This document shows positions 33,295 through 42,854 of a stretch of DNA of 64,000 nucleotides, in pieces (position 1 is the first letter of the stretch; every line of letters starts with the position of its first letter). Both the position numbers and the translations under genes were made by a program. The notes beneath the pieces are model-generated. The model had not been told where the DNA came from. It worked only from the letters and a program-made list of their open reading frames with translations, and ran no database searches. This stretch comes from UBA10364 sp905182675 (GTDB lineage: Bacteria > Bacteroidota > Bacteroidia > Flavobacteriales > Schleiferiaceae), in contig CAWVWE010000003.1 in NCBI GenBank assembly GCA_963933975.1, positions 38,600 through 102,599 on the forward strand, read 5' to 3'.

Positions 33295-34224
33295 ATGCAC
33301 TCAAAACATGCGTTCGGACTTCTGTTGTTCCCTTTATTGTCAATTTCAATTAAGGCTCAATCCGTACTATTCTACAATACGGAAAATCTATTCGACACCA
33401 TTGACGACACAGGTGTGAATGATGTTGAATTCCTTCCAGAAGGCACAAAAGAGTTCGGTAGTATACGTTACAGACTATGCATAAGGCAAACCTCACGAGC
33501 CTTACGCTTATCCCTCTTAAGTACAGCATTACCCCTAGAGTTAATAGGGCTTTGCGAAGTGGAAAACCGAACTGTTCTAGACGATCTAAAAAACCATCGT
33601 GGTTTTAGGGGCACAGGAGATTGGCAAATTATTCATTATGACAGTCCTGACCGCCGAGGAATTGACTGTGCAGCACTTTTGAACACAAATGTTGCACGGT
33701 TATTATATTCGAATCGCATTCGATATTCAACAGATTCATTAGTGACGAGAGACGCACTTTTTGTGAGATATAAAAAACAAGATTCGACTAATGTAAATGT
33801 CATTATAGTGCATTTACCATCGAAAAGAGGGGGAGCTGCATCCTCAAATTGGAAGCGAGATTATAGCTTAAAGCAAATCTTATTAGTAGCTGACACATGC
33901 CTTGACCCTAGCATCATTTGCGGTGACTTCAACGACAATGCCCAAGCAGACTTTTTTAATCCTCTACCAAACGGATGGGGCATTAAACCTCCCGATTTCG
34001 AAAGCACTAAAATTAGTGGGAGCTATAAATATAAAGGACGGTGGCAAACTATAGATCTTTGTCTGACCAATATACCTGCTCTAAAAAGTCGAATTATATC
34101 ACGAAGTACACTGCTTCAAAAAGATCCTAAGTGGGGAGGTTATAAGCCAAGTAGACGTTGGCAAGGACAATTTTATACCAATGGATTTTCAGATCATTTA
34201 CCCGTTTACTTTTTTAAACGTTGA
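33295..34224 (+). CDS. Secreted endonuclease/exonuclease/phosphatase family protein
   Basis: A 309-residue exported protein with a signal peptide (~residues 1-21, ending IKAQ). The EEP fold is visible: LFYNTENLFDT, the metal Glu in GLCEVENR, IVHLPSKRGG, ICGDFND and the C-terminal SDHLPVYF. Proteins of this form in Bacteroidetes are annotated as endonucleases; extracellular DNA or phosphoester scavenging is plausible but not shown. The 161-bp gap upstream has no clear promoter; only a weak hairpin, AGCC / GGCT, is seen. The stop codon overlaps the TTG of the next gene's promoter. Confidence 0.85.
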   Translation: MHSKHAFGLLLFPLLSISIKAQSVLFYNTENLFDTIDDTGVNDVEFLPEGTKEFGSIRYRLCIRQTSRALRLSLLSTALPLELIGLCEVENRTVLDDLKNHRGFRGTGDWQIIHYDSPDRRGIDCAALLNTNVARLLYSNRIRYSTDSLVTRDALFVRYKKQDSTNVNVIIVHLPSKRGGAASSNWKRDYSLKQILLVADTCLDPSIICGDFNDNAQADFFNPLPNGWGIKPPDFESTKISGSYKYKGRWQTIDLCLTNIPALKSRIISRSTLLQKDPKWGGYKPSRRWQGQFYTNGFSDHLPVYFFKR

Positions 34225-34249
34225 ATTTCAATTAAATGGCTTATTTTTG
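34221..34249 (+). promoter_or_regulatory. Bacteroidetes-type promoter of the Omp28-like gene (TTG / TATTTTTG)
   Basis: TTG at 34221-34223, an 18-bp spacer, then TATTTTTG at 34242-34249, an exact TAnnTTTG match with good spacing. The TTG shares bases with the TGA stop of the preceding gene. The start codon lies 24 bp downstream. Confidence 0.75.
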
Positions 34250-34272
34250 CGGTAATCAATGAAATTTGAATT

Positions 34273-35265
34273 ATGAAAAAATTAATCGCTCTCGGTGCTA
34301 TCACAGGTGCCTTATTTATGACCTCATGTAAGGTAAATGGACCATATGTAGCTCCAATAACTTACCCAGGTGACTCTCTAGTTGTAACGAGTGTTGCAAA
34401 ACCTTTAGTTATCGAAACTACAGGAGCTTGGTGTCAGTACTGCCCTAACGGCGCTGAAATAATGACGATGATTGACGGTGTACTAGGAGACAGTGTCGTA
34501 CTTATCGCTAATCATGTTGGCGATTGGTTTGCAACAGACAACGCTGCATCTTCGAAGTTTAATGATAATTTCCCGACTTCAGGTGTGCCAAATTTCTATG
34601 TTAACAACACGGATGTTGGTCAAAGCCCAACTGCTGCTGCTGCTGCAGCAACCCTTAATGCCGTTGCATTTGGAGTTGATGCCCATGTGATTGACGATTC
34701 CACCAAATTTATCGTGTATCCACGAGTTAAGTGTTTGGAAACGAAAATTGACGAAGTATATATGATTCAATCTTACTTACTACTTAACGGTGTTGTTGCT
34801 AAAGATTACGGTAATGGGGTTGACTTAAACCAAGTAAGTTCTGTGGCAATAGTTACTACTGGATCAGGGAGTACTCCATCTGTATGGGCTCAAGATGCAG
34901 CAAACGTTGGTGGCACATTCCTTATCAAATCTGGTACAAACTACACCCATGACGAAGTTTTATTCAAGCATGCAACTGTAGGAATCACAGGATGGGCAGA
35001 AAGTGACGATGCAGCAACTGCAGATACTTCAGCCATAACCCTTGGTGCATGGGGAATGAGTCTAGGAGACCTAAACCCACTGGGCAATGCCTTTGCAGCT
35101 GGAGATGTTTACGGAACTCGTTACACGCCTATTCAGTTTGAAATTGAAAAGCCAAGTTTGCCTTTCGACGCTGACTTTAGCATCGCTACTATTATTTGGC
35201 AATTGCGTCAAGATGGATCAGGAGCTTATGACTACATAAACGGTACAGTATCGCACGTAGACTAA
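34273..35265 (+). CDS. Omp28-related lipoprotein with a thioredoxin-like CxxC motif
   Basis: A 330-residue lipoprotein with lipobox MTSC (Cys19). Just after it comes a thioredoxin-like region: IETTGAWCQYCPNGAEIM, with the CxxC pair at residues 54 and 57, and further down SGVPNFYVN, which resembles the cis-Pro loop. Residues ~110-330 form a beta-rich domain with YMIQSYLLLNGVV and HDEVLFKHATVG, typical of Omp28-family outer-membrane proteins. A redox role at the cell surface is an inference from the CxxC pair. It has its own good promoter and a strong terminator, so it is a monocistronic unit. Confidence 0.83.
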   Translation: MKKLIALGAITGALFMTSCKVNGPYVAPITYPGDSLVVTSVAKPLVIETTGAWCQYCPNGAEIMTMIDGVLGDSVVLIANHVGDWFATDNAASSKFNDNFPTSGVPNFYVNNTDVGQSPTAAAAAATLNAVAFGVDAHVIDDSTKFIVYPRVKCLETKIDEVYMIQSYLLLNGVVAKDYGNGVDLNQVSSVAIVTTGSGSTPSVWAQDAANVGGTFLIKSGTNYTHDEVLFKHATVGITGWAESDDAATADTSAITLGAWGMSLGDLNPLGNAFAAGDVYGTRYTPIQFEIEKPSLPFDADFSIATIIWQLRQDGSGAYDYINGTVSHVD

Positions 35266-35290
35266 GCAATAGATCAGTCTATATTTATTT

Positions 35291-35324
35291 AAAAATCCCC
35301 TGCTTAGGTAGGGGATTTTTTTTT
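35291..35324 (+). terminator. Rho-independent terminator of the Omp28-like gene
   Basis: AAAAATCCCCT and AGGGGATT form the stem around an 8-nt loop (GCTTAGGT), followed by a run of nine T residues. It lies about 25 bp behind the stop codon. Confidence 0.85.
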
Positions 35325-35440
35325 GCTTTAACCCCCCTAACGATATACCACATAGCTAATTGGTCGTACGGAAGTTACGAACCATAACAAATGTCTCAAG
35401 TAAAGGCAATGCAGCAATCTGATTCTGGTGTTGTATGTAT

Positions 35441-35473
35441 AAAAAAAGGCCACCCTAGGGTGGCCTTTTTTTT
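35441..35473. terminator. Bidirectional terminator downstream of yidC
   Basis: Near-perfect palindrome: seven A, stem GGCCACCC / GGGTGGCC around TA, then eight T. On the minus strand it ends the pyrG-yidC transcript, whose stop is about 20 bp away. The 116 bp between this and the previous terminator hold no ORF; a hairpin-forming stretch lies at 35361-35384. Confidence 0.88.
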
Positions 35474-35493
35474 CATACTATGATTAAAACTAA

Positions 35494-37311
35494 TTATTCT
35501 TTAGTTCTGCGTTGCGACCTGTTTAGGTTCTGCTGACGCTGCATGTCTTCTAATCTCTTTTGAAATTTAGACTCTTTTTTCTCTTTTTTAGGCAGCGCAC
35601 GCTTGGCGTCTATTTTAGCCAGGATAGCCTCATCATTCACCGACTTACGTATCCCCCACTGCATGGCGAAGGTTACGATATTCGATACGAAGTAGTAATA
35701 TGTCAATCCAGAAGGAAAGCTATTCAATACAAACATGAACATCAATGGCATTAAATACATAATGGTTCGCATCTGCTTCATCTGCTCATTACTCCCTGTC
35801 TGAGGAGTCATCTGCTGGTTCATCCATGTATACAGGATGGTAGATGCTGTCATGAGTAAAGTAAATAACGAGAGGTGGTTACCAAAGAAGGTTGAGATTA
35901 GCGGGATCTCTGCAGACCAAGAAATCACACTATCATACGTACTTAAATCATTCGCCCATAAAAAGCTTTGACCTCTAAGTTCAATGGATGCAGGGAAAAA
36001 TCGAAACATCGCAAATAATATTGGCATCTGAACGATCACAGGAATACAGCCACCTAATGGACTTGCTCCAGCTTCGCGATATAAGCTCATCGTAGCTTGT
36101 TGTTTAGCCACCTGATCCTTGTCTCCAAACTTCTTGCTAATCTCATCAATCTGAGGCTTCAGAACTCGCATTTTAGCCATGGATCTATAAGACGCGAATG
36201 TCAACGGAAATAAAACGGTTTTAATGATCAGAACCATCACTAAAATGATTAAACCATAATTCCAACCGTATCCTTCAAGCCAATTGAATACTTTAACCAC
36301 CACTGCACGACCAATCCAACCGAAAATTCCCCAACCAAAATTGATAGACTTCTCGTAACCTTGATCATATGACTTTAACAATTGATATTGGTTAGGTCCT
36401 ACATACATCTTAAACGGCAAGGAATAAGCTCCGGAAACCGTCTGGTCAATAACAGCTGTTGCACTGTAATCCTTGATCAAATCGTTATCCTCATCTGGAC
36501 CATTTACCGTAGTTAATTGACCCGAAGAAAAACCTGTTTCTGGATGGACGATGATAGAGAAGAAACGCTGCTTTTGCGCTAACCAATCCATTCCTTCAAT
36601 GCTCTTGTCTTTATCTCCACCGCGACCAGAGAGGTGCTCAGTATCCCCGTCTATCGTTTCGCGGTAGGTAAATGTGGAATACTGACGTTCCGTCTTAATT
36701 CCTTTTTCTGTACGTTGCGCTGCGCGCTCCCAATACAACTCTGGTTTCCCACTAGATGTTGCATTCCCACTCACGACATACGTAAAGTCATATCCAGATT
36801 CAGGTAATTCAATTTCCACCTTTGTTTTACCATCAAAAAGCGTGAGGCTTCTGGAGGACTGAGATGTAATTGAAAATTCTTTAGCACTCAAGCCTTCGTC
36901 ACCGGGAATACTAATGTCGAAAATCTGATTCCCGTCAATAATGTTCAACGGTGCCGTACGCGCCGTATCGTCATAATTGTGGTAGTCCAATAAGCCTGCT
37001 TTGACCATTGCAGCTCCCTTCGTACTAAAAGTCATTTGTAGCACGTCATTAGATAGCATCACGTCCTTAGCAAGGAACTTGCTACTGTCCAGAACTACAG
37101 ACCTGTCGGCATCTAAGGTAACAGAAGTTATTTCCGATCTAGAATCAGTATCACCATTGGCAGAATTAACCTCTTCCTGTTGCTCCGCAGATACAGGCTG
37201 TACTTCAGGAAGATTCTTTGACTGCCACCAGCCAAAGCCCACCATGATTACTGCGATAAGTACAAATCCTATAATTTGATTTCGGTCTAGACCGTTATTC
37301 TTATTCTCCAT
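35494..37311 (-). CDS. yidC: Membrane protein insertase YidC
   Basis: Inner-membrane insertase that helps membrane proteins fold in the bilayer, with or without the Sec machinery. It has 605 residues: an N-terminal anchor (IIGFVLIAVIMVGFGWW), a large periplasmic beta domain (~60-340), then the conserved five-helix core from ~350. The core shows FPLTFASYRSMAKMRVLKPQ, the hydrophilic-groove segment SPLGGCIPVIVQMPILFAMF, and FPSGLTYYYFVSN. The C-terminal tail is basic, as expected for ribosome contact. The gene follows pyrG by 3 bp. It does not sit next to rpmH/rnpA as in many bacteria; rpmH is 18 kb away. Confidence 0.95.
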   Translation of the reverse strand: MENKNNGLDRNQIIGFVLIAVIMVGFGWWQSKNLPEVQPVSAEQQEEVNSANGDTDSRSEITSVTLDADRSVVLDSSKFLAKDVMLSNDVLQMTFSTKGAAMVKAGLLDYHNYDDTARTAPLNIIDGNQIFDISIPGDEGLSAKEFSITSQSSRSLTLFDGKTKVEIELPESGYDFTYVVSGNATSSGKPELYWERAAQRTEKGIKTERQYSTFTYRETIDGDTEHLSGRGGDKDKSIEGMDWLAQKQRFFSIIVHPETGFSSGQLTTVNGPDEDNDLIKDYSATAVIDQTVSGAYSLPFKMYVGPNQYQLLKSYDQGYEKSINFGWGIFGWIGRAVVVKVFNWLEGYGWNYGLIILVMVLIIKTVLFPLTFASYRSMAKMRVLKPQIDEISKKFGDKDQVAKQQATMSLYREAGASPLGGCIPVIVQMPILFAMFRFFPASIELRGQSFLWANDLSTYDSVISWSAEIPLISTFFGNHLSLFTLLMTASTILYTWMNQQMTPQTGSNEQMKQMRTIMYLMPLMFMFVLNSFPSGLTYYYFVSNIVTFAMQWGIRKSVNDEAILAKIDAKRALPKKEKKESKFQKRLEDMQRQQNLNRSQRRTKE

Positions 37312-37314
37312 GAA

Positions 37315-38928
37315 TTATTTGTTTTGGCGGAACTCATCCGCAGCTTTGATAAATGAAACAAAAAGCGGATGAGGATTCAATACTGTGCTCTTGTATTCTG
37401 GATGGTACTGAACACCTACAAAGAACGGATGATTATCGACCTCAACTATTTCCACCAATCCAGTCTCTGGATTTATCCCCGTAGTCTTTAGTCCTGCCGC
37501 AGTTAATTCTTCTTTAAATTGATTGTTAAATTCATATCTGTGACGATGACGTTCAGAGATATGTGTTGTGCCATAGGATTCAGATGCTTTAGAACCTTCT
37601 TCTAACACGCAGTTTTGAGCTCCTAAACGCATAGTACCTCCCTTATCTGTGACATGCATCTGGTCATCCATCAATGCTATTACGGGCTTTGAGGTTTCGG
37701 CATTTACTTCCGTTGTATTGGCATCAGACCATCCCAAAACATTTCTTGCATATTCAATTACAGCGGCTTGCATGCCATAGCAAATACCAAAGTAAGGAAC
37801 ACCATTTTCACGGGCATATTGTACGGTAGAAACCTTACCCTCGAATCCTCGCTCGCCAAAACCAGGAGCCACGAGAATTCCATCTAGACCTTTACAGGTA
37901 ACCGCAGCATTCTCCATAGTGAGGTGTTCTGAATGAATCCATCTGACCTTCACTTCTACTTCGTTTGCTGCTCCGGCATGTATAAAGGACTCTGTGATCG
38001 ATTTATAACTCTCTTTGAGCTCGACATATTTCCCAATCAAACCGATTTCTACAGTCCTCTTAGGATTCTTTAATCTACTGAGGAACTCACGCCACTTGTC
38101 TAGATTAGGTTCGGTTTTTGACTCCAAACTGAAGTAATCCAATACCACCTCATCTAATTTCTCATTGTACATCATTACGGGCACTTCATAAATAGTGCTT
38201 GCATCACGTGATTCAATGACATTCTTAGGACGAACGTTCGTAAATAATGCTAATTTTCTCTTAATATCATCATCAACAGGATGCTCTGAACGACAAACAA
38301 GAACATCTGGCTGAACACCACTTTCAAGCATGGTCTTTACACTATGTTGCGTTGGCTTTGTCTTTAATTCTCCCGTGACATTGAGGTAGGGTAACAATGT
38401 AAGATGGACCACCATGATGTCTTTTTCATACTCCCACTTCAATTGACGGACAGACTCGATATAAGGAACCGCTTCTATATCACCGACTGTTCCACCTATT
38501 TCAGTGATAACGATGTCATAGTCGCCTGTTTCACCTAAAATTCTGATACGTGTTTTAATTTCGTCCGTAATGTGCGGAATAACCTGAACGGTTTTACCTA
38601 GATAATCTCCTCTACGCTCTTTATCAATAACGGTTTGATAGATACGGCCAGTGGTCACATTATTTCCCTGCGACGTAGGTGTGTTTAAAAATCTCTCGTA
38701 ATGACCTAAGTCTAAATCAGTCTCGGCACCATCCTCTGTAACGTAACATTCTCCATGTTCATAAGGATTGAGTGTACCTGGATCTATGTTGATGTATGGA
38801 TCCAATTTTTGGATAGTCACCCTGTAACCCCTTGCCTGCAATAATTTTGCAAGGGACGCTGAGATAATTCCCTTACCTAATGAAGAAGTTACCCCACCGG
38901 TAACAAAGATGTATTTAGTGCTTGCCAT
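37315..38928 (-). CDS. pyrG: CTP synthase
   Basis: Makes CTP from UTP, ATP and glutamine, the last step of pyrimidine nucleotide synthesis. The N-terminal synthetase domain begins MASTKYIFVTGGVTSSLGKG and contains QKLDPYINIDPGTL and the YVTEDGAETDLDLGHYERF segment. The C-terminal class I glutaminase has the nucleophile in YFGICYGMQ and the His-Glu pair in VQYHPEY. Length, 537 residues, is normal. I use the ATG at 38928; an upstream TTG (38940) adds four residues and is less likely. A TACTTTTG box lies 20 bp upstream, and yidC follows 3 bp downstream. Confidence 0.97.
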   Translation of the reverse strand: MASTKYIFVTGGVTSSLGKGIISASLAKLLQARGYRVTIQKLDPYINIDPGTLNPYEHGECYVTEDGAETDLDLGHYERFLNTPTSQGNNVTTGRIYQTVIDKERRGDYLGKTVQVIPHITDEIKTRIRILGETGDYDIVITEIGGTVGDIEAVPYIESVRQLKWEYEKDIMVVHLTLLPYLNVTGELKTKPTQHSVKTMLESGVQPDVLVCRSEHPVDDDIKRKLALFTNVRPKNVIESRDASTIYEVPVMMYNEKLDEVVLDYFSLESKTEPNLDKWREFLSRLKNPKRTVEIGLIGKYVELKESYKSITESFIHAGAANEVEVKVRWIHSEHLTMENAAVTCKGLDGILVAPGFGERGFEGKVSTVQYARENGVPYFGICYGMQAAVIEYARNVLGWSDANTTEVNAETSKPVIALMDDQMHVTDKGGTMRLGAQNCVLEEGSKASESYGTTHISERHRHRYEFNNQFKEELTAAGLKTTGINPETGLVEIVEVDNHPFFVGVQYHPEYKSTVLNPHPLFVSFIKAADEFRQNK

Positions 38929-38947
38929 AGTTCGAATCAAAACATGG

Positions 38948-38955
38948 CAAAAGTA
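38948..38955 (-). promoter_or_regulatory. -7 element (TACTTTTG) ahead of pyrG
   Basis: Exact TAnnTTTG match on the minus strand, 19 bp before the pyrG ATG. A TTG lies 14 bp further upstream (38972-38970), a rather short spacer, and overlaps the end of the TonB receptor gene. Confidence 0.5.
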
Positions 38956-38972
38956 CCTCTTTTCTGCGCCAA

Positions 38973-41285
38973 TTAAAAGGCTAAACTCGTGCTAATCGTT
39001 GGCATGATCGGCAATTGATTTATACGCTCAGCCGCAACCCTATCATAATAGAATATATTCTCTCGGTTGTAGATGTTTGTAGCACCTATGGTACACTCAA
39101 ATGAGCCGTATTTTGTTGGAGCACTATACTTTAGTGATGCATCGAACCTATGATACACGGGGAGTCTGTTACTGTTTAACGTTCCATACAAGACACTTGG
39201 ATCACCATTTGCCGTGGTGTAATCAAAATTAATATCTGGATTACCGTTCGGATCTAAGAAATCTATACCAGGATAATAGCCTTGTGTGGGCGTAAAGGGG
39301 AATCCTGTACCTAAATTCCAACGAACGGATAGAAACCAACGTTCCTTCTGGCCCATCTTAAGATTACCCACAAGATTTATATTGTGTCTTCTATCGAAAT
39401 TAGGATTATATACTTGCACTCCATCATCTCTCGTTACTTTACTCCACGCATAAACAGCCCACAAATAATACCTGCCCTTCTCGAACTTAATCAATGCATC
39501 GTAACCATAAGCAAGCCCGCGCTCTACGATAAAATCCTTTCTCAGTATTTCTGGCTGATCGCTATAAGTAGGTACATCTGGGTAAAGCTTATTCCTATTC
39601 ACATTTGTGATTTGAGAAAAGTCTTTCACATACGATTCTAGATTTATGTCCCAGTGTTGCCCTAAATCAAACTCAAAACCAGCTACACCATGATTAGCCT
39701 TCTGAAGTTTTGAGGTAATATCTCTATCGCGAAAGGTTTTAGGTAGATCTGCAGACCCACTTAGAAAGCCATAAAACAAGTTCACCACATCTCTATCGCT
39801 ATTTGCTGCAACTAGGTTTTGGCTGTAACGTCCTCCTGAAGCTTTAAATCTAAAGTCTTCAGTGAAGTTATATTTCAAACCCAAACGGGGCTCTATGCTT
39901 AGCTCGGATAAAGATCCATAATAGTGTAGCCTTAAACCAGGCTCAATGACCAGTAACGGACCCACTTTACGATAATTAAAATACCCGCCTAACTCCGTGG
40001 TACTTTCTTGCTGGTTTAAACTCAGACCCAGTGAATTTGTGTAGTTGAAGTCAGTATCGTAGCCAATGAGGTCTATACCATATTTAAATTCGTCTGCCTT
40101 CCCTATAAAATAGGTAAAGTCTAATCCACCATTAAAACCGTTAATAGTCGAATTCCGAGGTTGGTCTGGGTTCTCAGTACTCTGAATAAAATATTGGCTT
40201 TGAGCAAAATCACCCTCGATCAGCGTAGCTGACGCTGGAGGAATCACCATAAAATTCATGCCATACCCCCAACTGTTCCATTGAATACCCTTGGCACTGT
40301 CCAGCATTACTGCATCACTAAAATTAAATGCCTTGGCAGTCAATTTAGACCCCGACTTGTTTTGCGTGGTAAACTTTCCATATAGATCGCTGAAAGTAAA
40401 GGGCAAACCGCCAAATCGGGTCTCTACATATGGATATAAAATAGGGGCTGTCTCTCTCAAATAGCTCGTTTTACCACTCACGAATAGGCTATTATTAGCA
40501 ATCCCATTTTTATCCTTTTTACCAATCGGTGCTTCCAAAAGAAGCTTACTCATAAAGGTAGATGCATAGGCCTTTGCCTTTACTTTAGATCGATTCCCAT
40601 CCCGTGTTGTAATATCCATAACTGAGCTGTTACGGGAACCATATTCCGCACCAAATCCAGCGGTATACACATTCGCAGACTGAAGTACATCAGTATCAAA
40701 AACGGAAAAGAAACCTATGCTATGAAAAGGGTTATACAGGATCATACCATCAAGCATAACCAAGTTTTGAATTGGAGCTCCACCTCGAATATAGAGTTGA
40801 CCACCTTGATCACCGGTGCTCACCACACCAGGGAGTACCGAGAGTGCTTTCATTAAATCCGGATCACCACCCGCTGAAAATGTTTCAATCATTTTAGGAT
40901 TTAAACTAACCACCGCCGTATTCACCTTCACCTTTCGTTGAGCGCGCTCGACATCGATATTTACCGTATTGAGCATCTGGCTACTTTCATCTAAGTAAAC
41001 AGACACTGAAGTAGGCTTATTCTTGAAAACCTGGATTTCCATACTAGACGTTTCAAAACCAATAAAGCTTACCGTTATCTGTTGCTTACCGTAAGGCACC
41101 TCTGAAATCTGAAAGTAGCCTTCTAAATTCGTCGTAGCACCTGAATTTATTGAGTTCACCACAATATTTGCAAAAGGGATGGGCTCCCCCCCGTCTTTGG
41201 CATAAATAAAACCTCGAAGTAATTCTCCCTGGGCAAAAGCACCTAAGGAAAACAATAAAGTAAGCAGGAGTATACGTATTCTCAT
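38973..41285 (-). CDS. TonB-dependent outer-membrane receptor with carboxypeptidase-regulatory-like domain
   Basis: A 770-residue outer-membrane transporter energised by TonB-ExbBD. It has a signal peptide (~1-18, ending AFAQ). A CarboxypepD_reg-like domain (~20-105; GFIYAKDGGEPIPFANIVV) is followed by the plug (~120-225; ALSVLPGVVSTGDQGGQLYIRGG, then GFGAEYGSRNSSVMDI) and a 22-strand barrel ending in STSLAF with terminal Phe. No SusD-like lipoprotein gene lies next to it, so a SusCD-type glycan complex is unlikely; the substrate might be a siderophore, vitamin or peptide. It lies 27 bp behind holA and in the same direction. Confidence 0.92.
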   Translation of the reverse strand: MRIRILLLTLLFSLGAFAQGELLRGFIYAKDGGEPIPFANIVVNSINSGATTNLEGYFQISEVPYGKQQITVSFIGFETSSMEIQVFKNKPTSVSVYLDESSQMLNTVNIDVERAQRKVKVNTAVVSLNPKMIETFSAGGDPDLMKALSVLPGVVSTGDQGGQLYIRGGAPIQNLVMLDGMILYNPFHSIGFFSVFDTDVLQSANVYTAGFGAEYGSRNSSVMDITTRDGNRSKVKAKAYASTFMSKLLLEAPIGKKDKNGIANNSLFVSGKTSYLRETAPILYPYVETRFGGLPFTFSDLYGKFTTQNKSGSKLTAKAFNFSDAVMLDSAKGIQWNSWGYGMNFMVIPPASATLIEGDFAQSQYFIQSTENPDQPRNSTINGFNGGLDFTYFIGKADEFKYGIDLIGYDTDFNYTNSLGLSLNQQESTTELGGYFNYRKVGPLLVIEPGLRLHYYGSLSELSIEPRLGLKYNFTEDFRFKASGGRYSQNLVAANSDRDVVNLFYGFLSGSADLPKTFRDRDITSKLQKANHGVAGFEFDLGQHWDINLESYVKDFSQITNVNRNKLYPDVPTYSDQPEILRKDFIVERGLAYGYDALIKFEKGRYYLWAVYAWSKVTRDDGVQVYNPNFDRRHNINLVGNLKMGQKERWFLSVRWNLGTGFPFTPTQGYYPGIDFLDPNGNPDINFDYTTANGDPSVLYGTLNSNRLPVYHRFDASLKYSAPTKYGSFECTIGATNIYNRENIFYYDRVAAERINQLPIMPTISTSLAF

Positions 41286-41312
41286 AGTCTAAAATCTTGT
41301 CAAAAATAGTGC

Positions 41313-42326
41313 CTAAAGAGTACACTTGATTAACCATTCTCTCAAATGCTCATATTCCCCTGAGCTTGATGTAATAAGACCTTTACATTTTCGGTCAAAG
41401 ACTAATAATTCGTCGAGCATTTCATGTGCATGAGCAGAAGAATAATGCCTTGAAGCAGCATTAAACTGTTTTAAAAAATAGGGATGAACTTTGAGCGCTG
41501 AAGCAATCTGCTTCTCTGCACTGCCCTTCATACTATGGTACTGAATGAGGTTATTTACAAAATTAAATAAGATACCTGTGATCATTTGAACAGGATGTTC
41601 CTTGGGATTTTTCGCGAAGAAATGAACAATTTTAAATGCCTTAGCGACGTCACGTTCCGCAATAGCAGCTACCAATTCAAAATTATTATAATCTTTTGAA
41701 ATCCCTATATGACGCTCTATATCCTCTGGTGTAACCTGACGGTTTGATCCCATAGCAACATCGAGTTTCTGAATTTCATTGTGCAACCTAGATAAATCTG
41801 TCCCCACTTGCTCTGCCATGGAAGCTACAACAGCTGTGTTAACTTGAAAACCCTTAGCGGAAAGCTGTTTCTCTAACCACGGTATAACTTGGTAATCACG
41901 CAACGGTGCACTTTCCAGAAAGACCGTGTTAGACTTGATCGCTTTACCTGCTTTAGAACGCTTGTCTAACTTCTTGTGCATATGGCCAAAAACCAATACG
42001 GTTGAAGGCTGTGGTTGTTCCAGATAACCCAGAAGCAAATCCCAATCGTTCGCTTTAAGGTGCTGAGCTTCTTTAACCACTACGACCATACGTTCGCTCA
42101 TCATAGGAAAGCGCTTGGCCTCCTCAAGAACCTGGAGCATACTGGTTTCTTTACCGTACAGTATGATCTGGTTAAAGCTTCGCTCCGATTCATCGAGCAC
42201 TTGACGCTCAATTACGTCGATAAGTTGCTGTGCATAAAAGGACTCTTCGCCCGCGAAAAAATAAACGGGTGCATACTTACCGGATCGCAAATCGCGCATA
42301 ATGCCTTCAAAGCTATATTCAGCCAT
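41313..42326 (-). CDS. holA: DNA polymerase III delta subunit
   Basis: Clamp-loader delta subunit that opens the sliding clamp. The 337-residue protein has the divergent AAA+ fold without Walker A: YAPVYFFAGEESFYAQQLID at the start, SMLQVLEEAKRFPMMSERMVVVVKEA with the clamp-binding segment, LVFGHMHKKLDKRSKAGK, and the C-terminal helical collar (EHPVQMITGILFNFVNNLIQYHSM). The ATG overlaps the rlmH stop by one base (TAATG), so translation is coupled. Confidence 0.92.
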   Translation of the reverse strand: MAEYSFEGIMRDLRSGKYAPVYFFAGEESFYAQQLIDVIERQVLDESERSFNQIILYGKETSMLQVLEEAKRFPMMSERMVVVVKEAQHLKANDWDLLLGYLEQPQPSTVLVFGHMHKKLDKRSKAGKAIKSNTVFLESAPLRDYQVIPWLEKQLSAKGFQVNTAVVASMAEQVGTDLSRLHNEIQKLDVAMGSNRQVTPEDIERHIGISKDYNNFELVAAIAERDVAKAFKIVHFFAKNPKEHPVQMITGILFNFVNNLIQYHSMKGSAEKQIASALKVHPYFLKQFNAASRHYSSAHAHEMLDELLVFDRKCKGLITSSSGEYEHLREWLIKCTL

Positions 42327-42799
42327 TAATCGTTGTGATAAGGTTCGTTATTTAAAATAGTAAATGCTCGGTAAAGTTGCTCTAAAAACAACACACGAAC
42401 AAGTTGGTGCGAGGTCGTCATCGGACTTAAACTAAGCTTTCCTTCAGCAATCGCATACATCTCAGCACTGAATCCGAATGCGCCACCCACGACAAAGACT
42501 AATCTTTTAGGGCCTGAATTCATCCACTTCTGAACCTGGCTGGCAAAATCTCGTGAAGAGTATTGCTTTCCATTTTCATCTAACAGTATAAGACGGTCAC
42601 CGGGTAACAAATGCTTCTGAAAAGCACGGCCCTCCTCTATTTTAAGCGTGTCAGAATTCATTTTACCACCACCCTTCACATCAGGTACAACCAAGGTTTC
42701 ATACTTGCCATAATGCCGTAAACGAGATTCAAACATGGACATTCCATCCGAAATGAATCGTTCAGAAGTTTTACCGATAACTAGAAATACAATCTTCAT
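42326..42799 (-). CDS. rlmH: 23S rRNA (pseudouridine1915-N3)-methyltransferase RlmH
   Basis: A 157-residue SPOUT methyltransferase that methylates pseudouridine 1915 of 23S rRNA in the assembled ribosome. Motifs: MKIVFLVIGKT start, GDRLILLDENGKQYSSRDFA, the SAM knot FVVGGAFGFS and the C-terminal LSLSPMTTSHQLVRVLFLEQLYRA. Length is typical. It is the first gene of the rlmH-holA-TonB receptor run and diverges from nadC over 55 bp; no clear TAnnTTTG box is seen in that gap. Confidence 0.95.
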   Translation of the reverse strand: MKIVFLVIGKTSERFISDGMSMFESRLRHYGKYETLVVPDVKGGGKMNSDTLKIEEGRAFQKHLLPGDRLILLDENGKQYSSRDFASQVQKWMNSGPKRLVFVVGGAFGFSAEMYAIAEGKLSLSPMTTSHQLVRVLFLEQLYRAFTILNNEPYHND

Positions 42800-42854
42800 G
42801 AGATCGACAAAGATGGTAACTTGCGTTGAGACGGACGATTAGAAATCGATTTTT

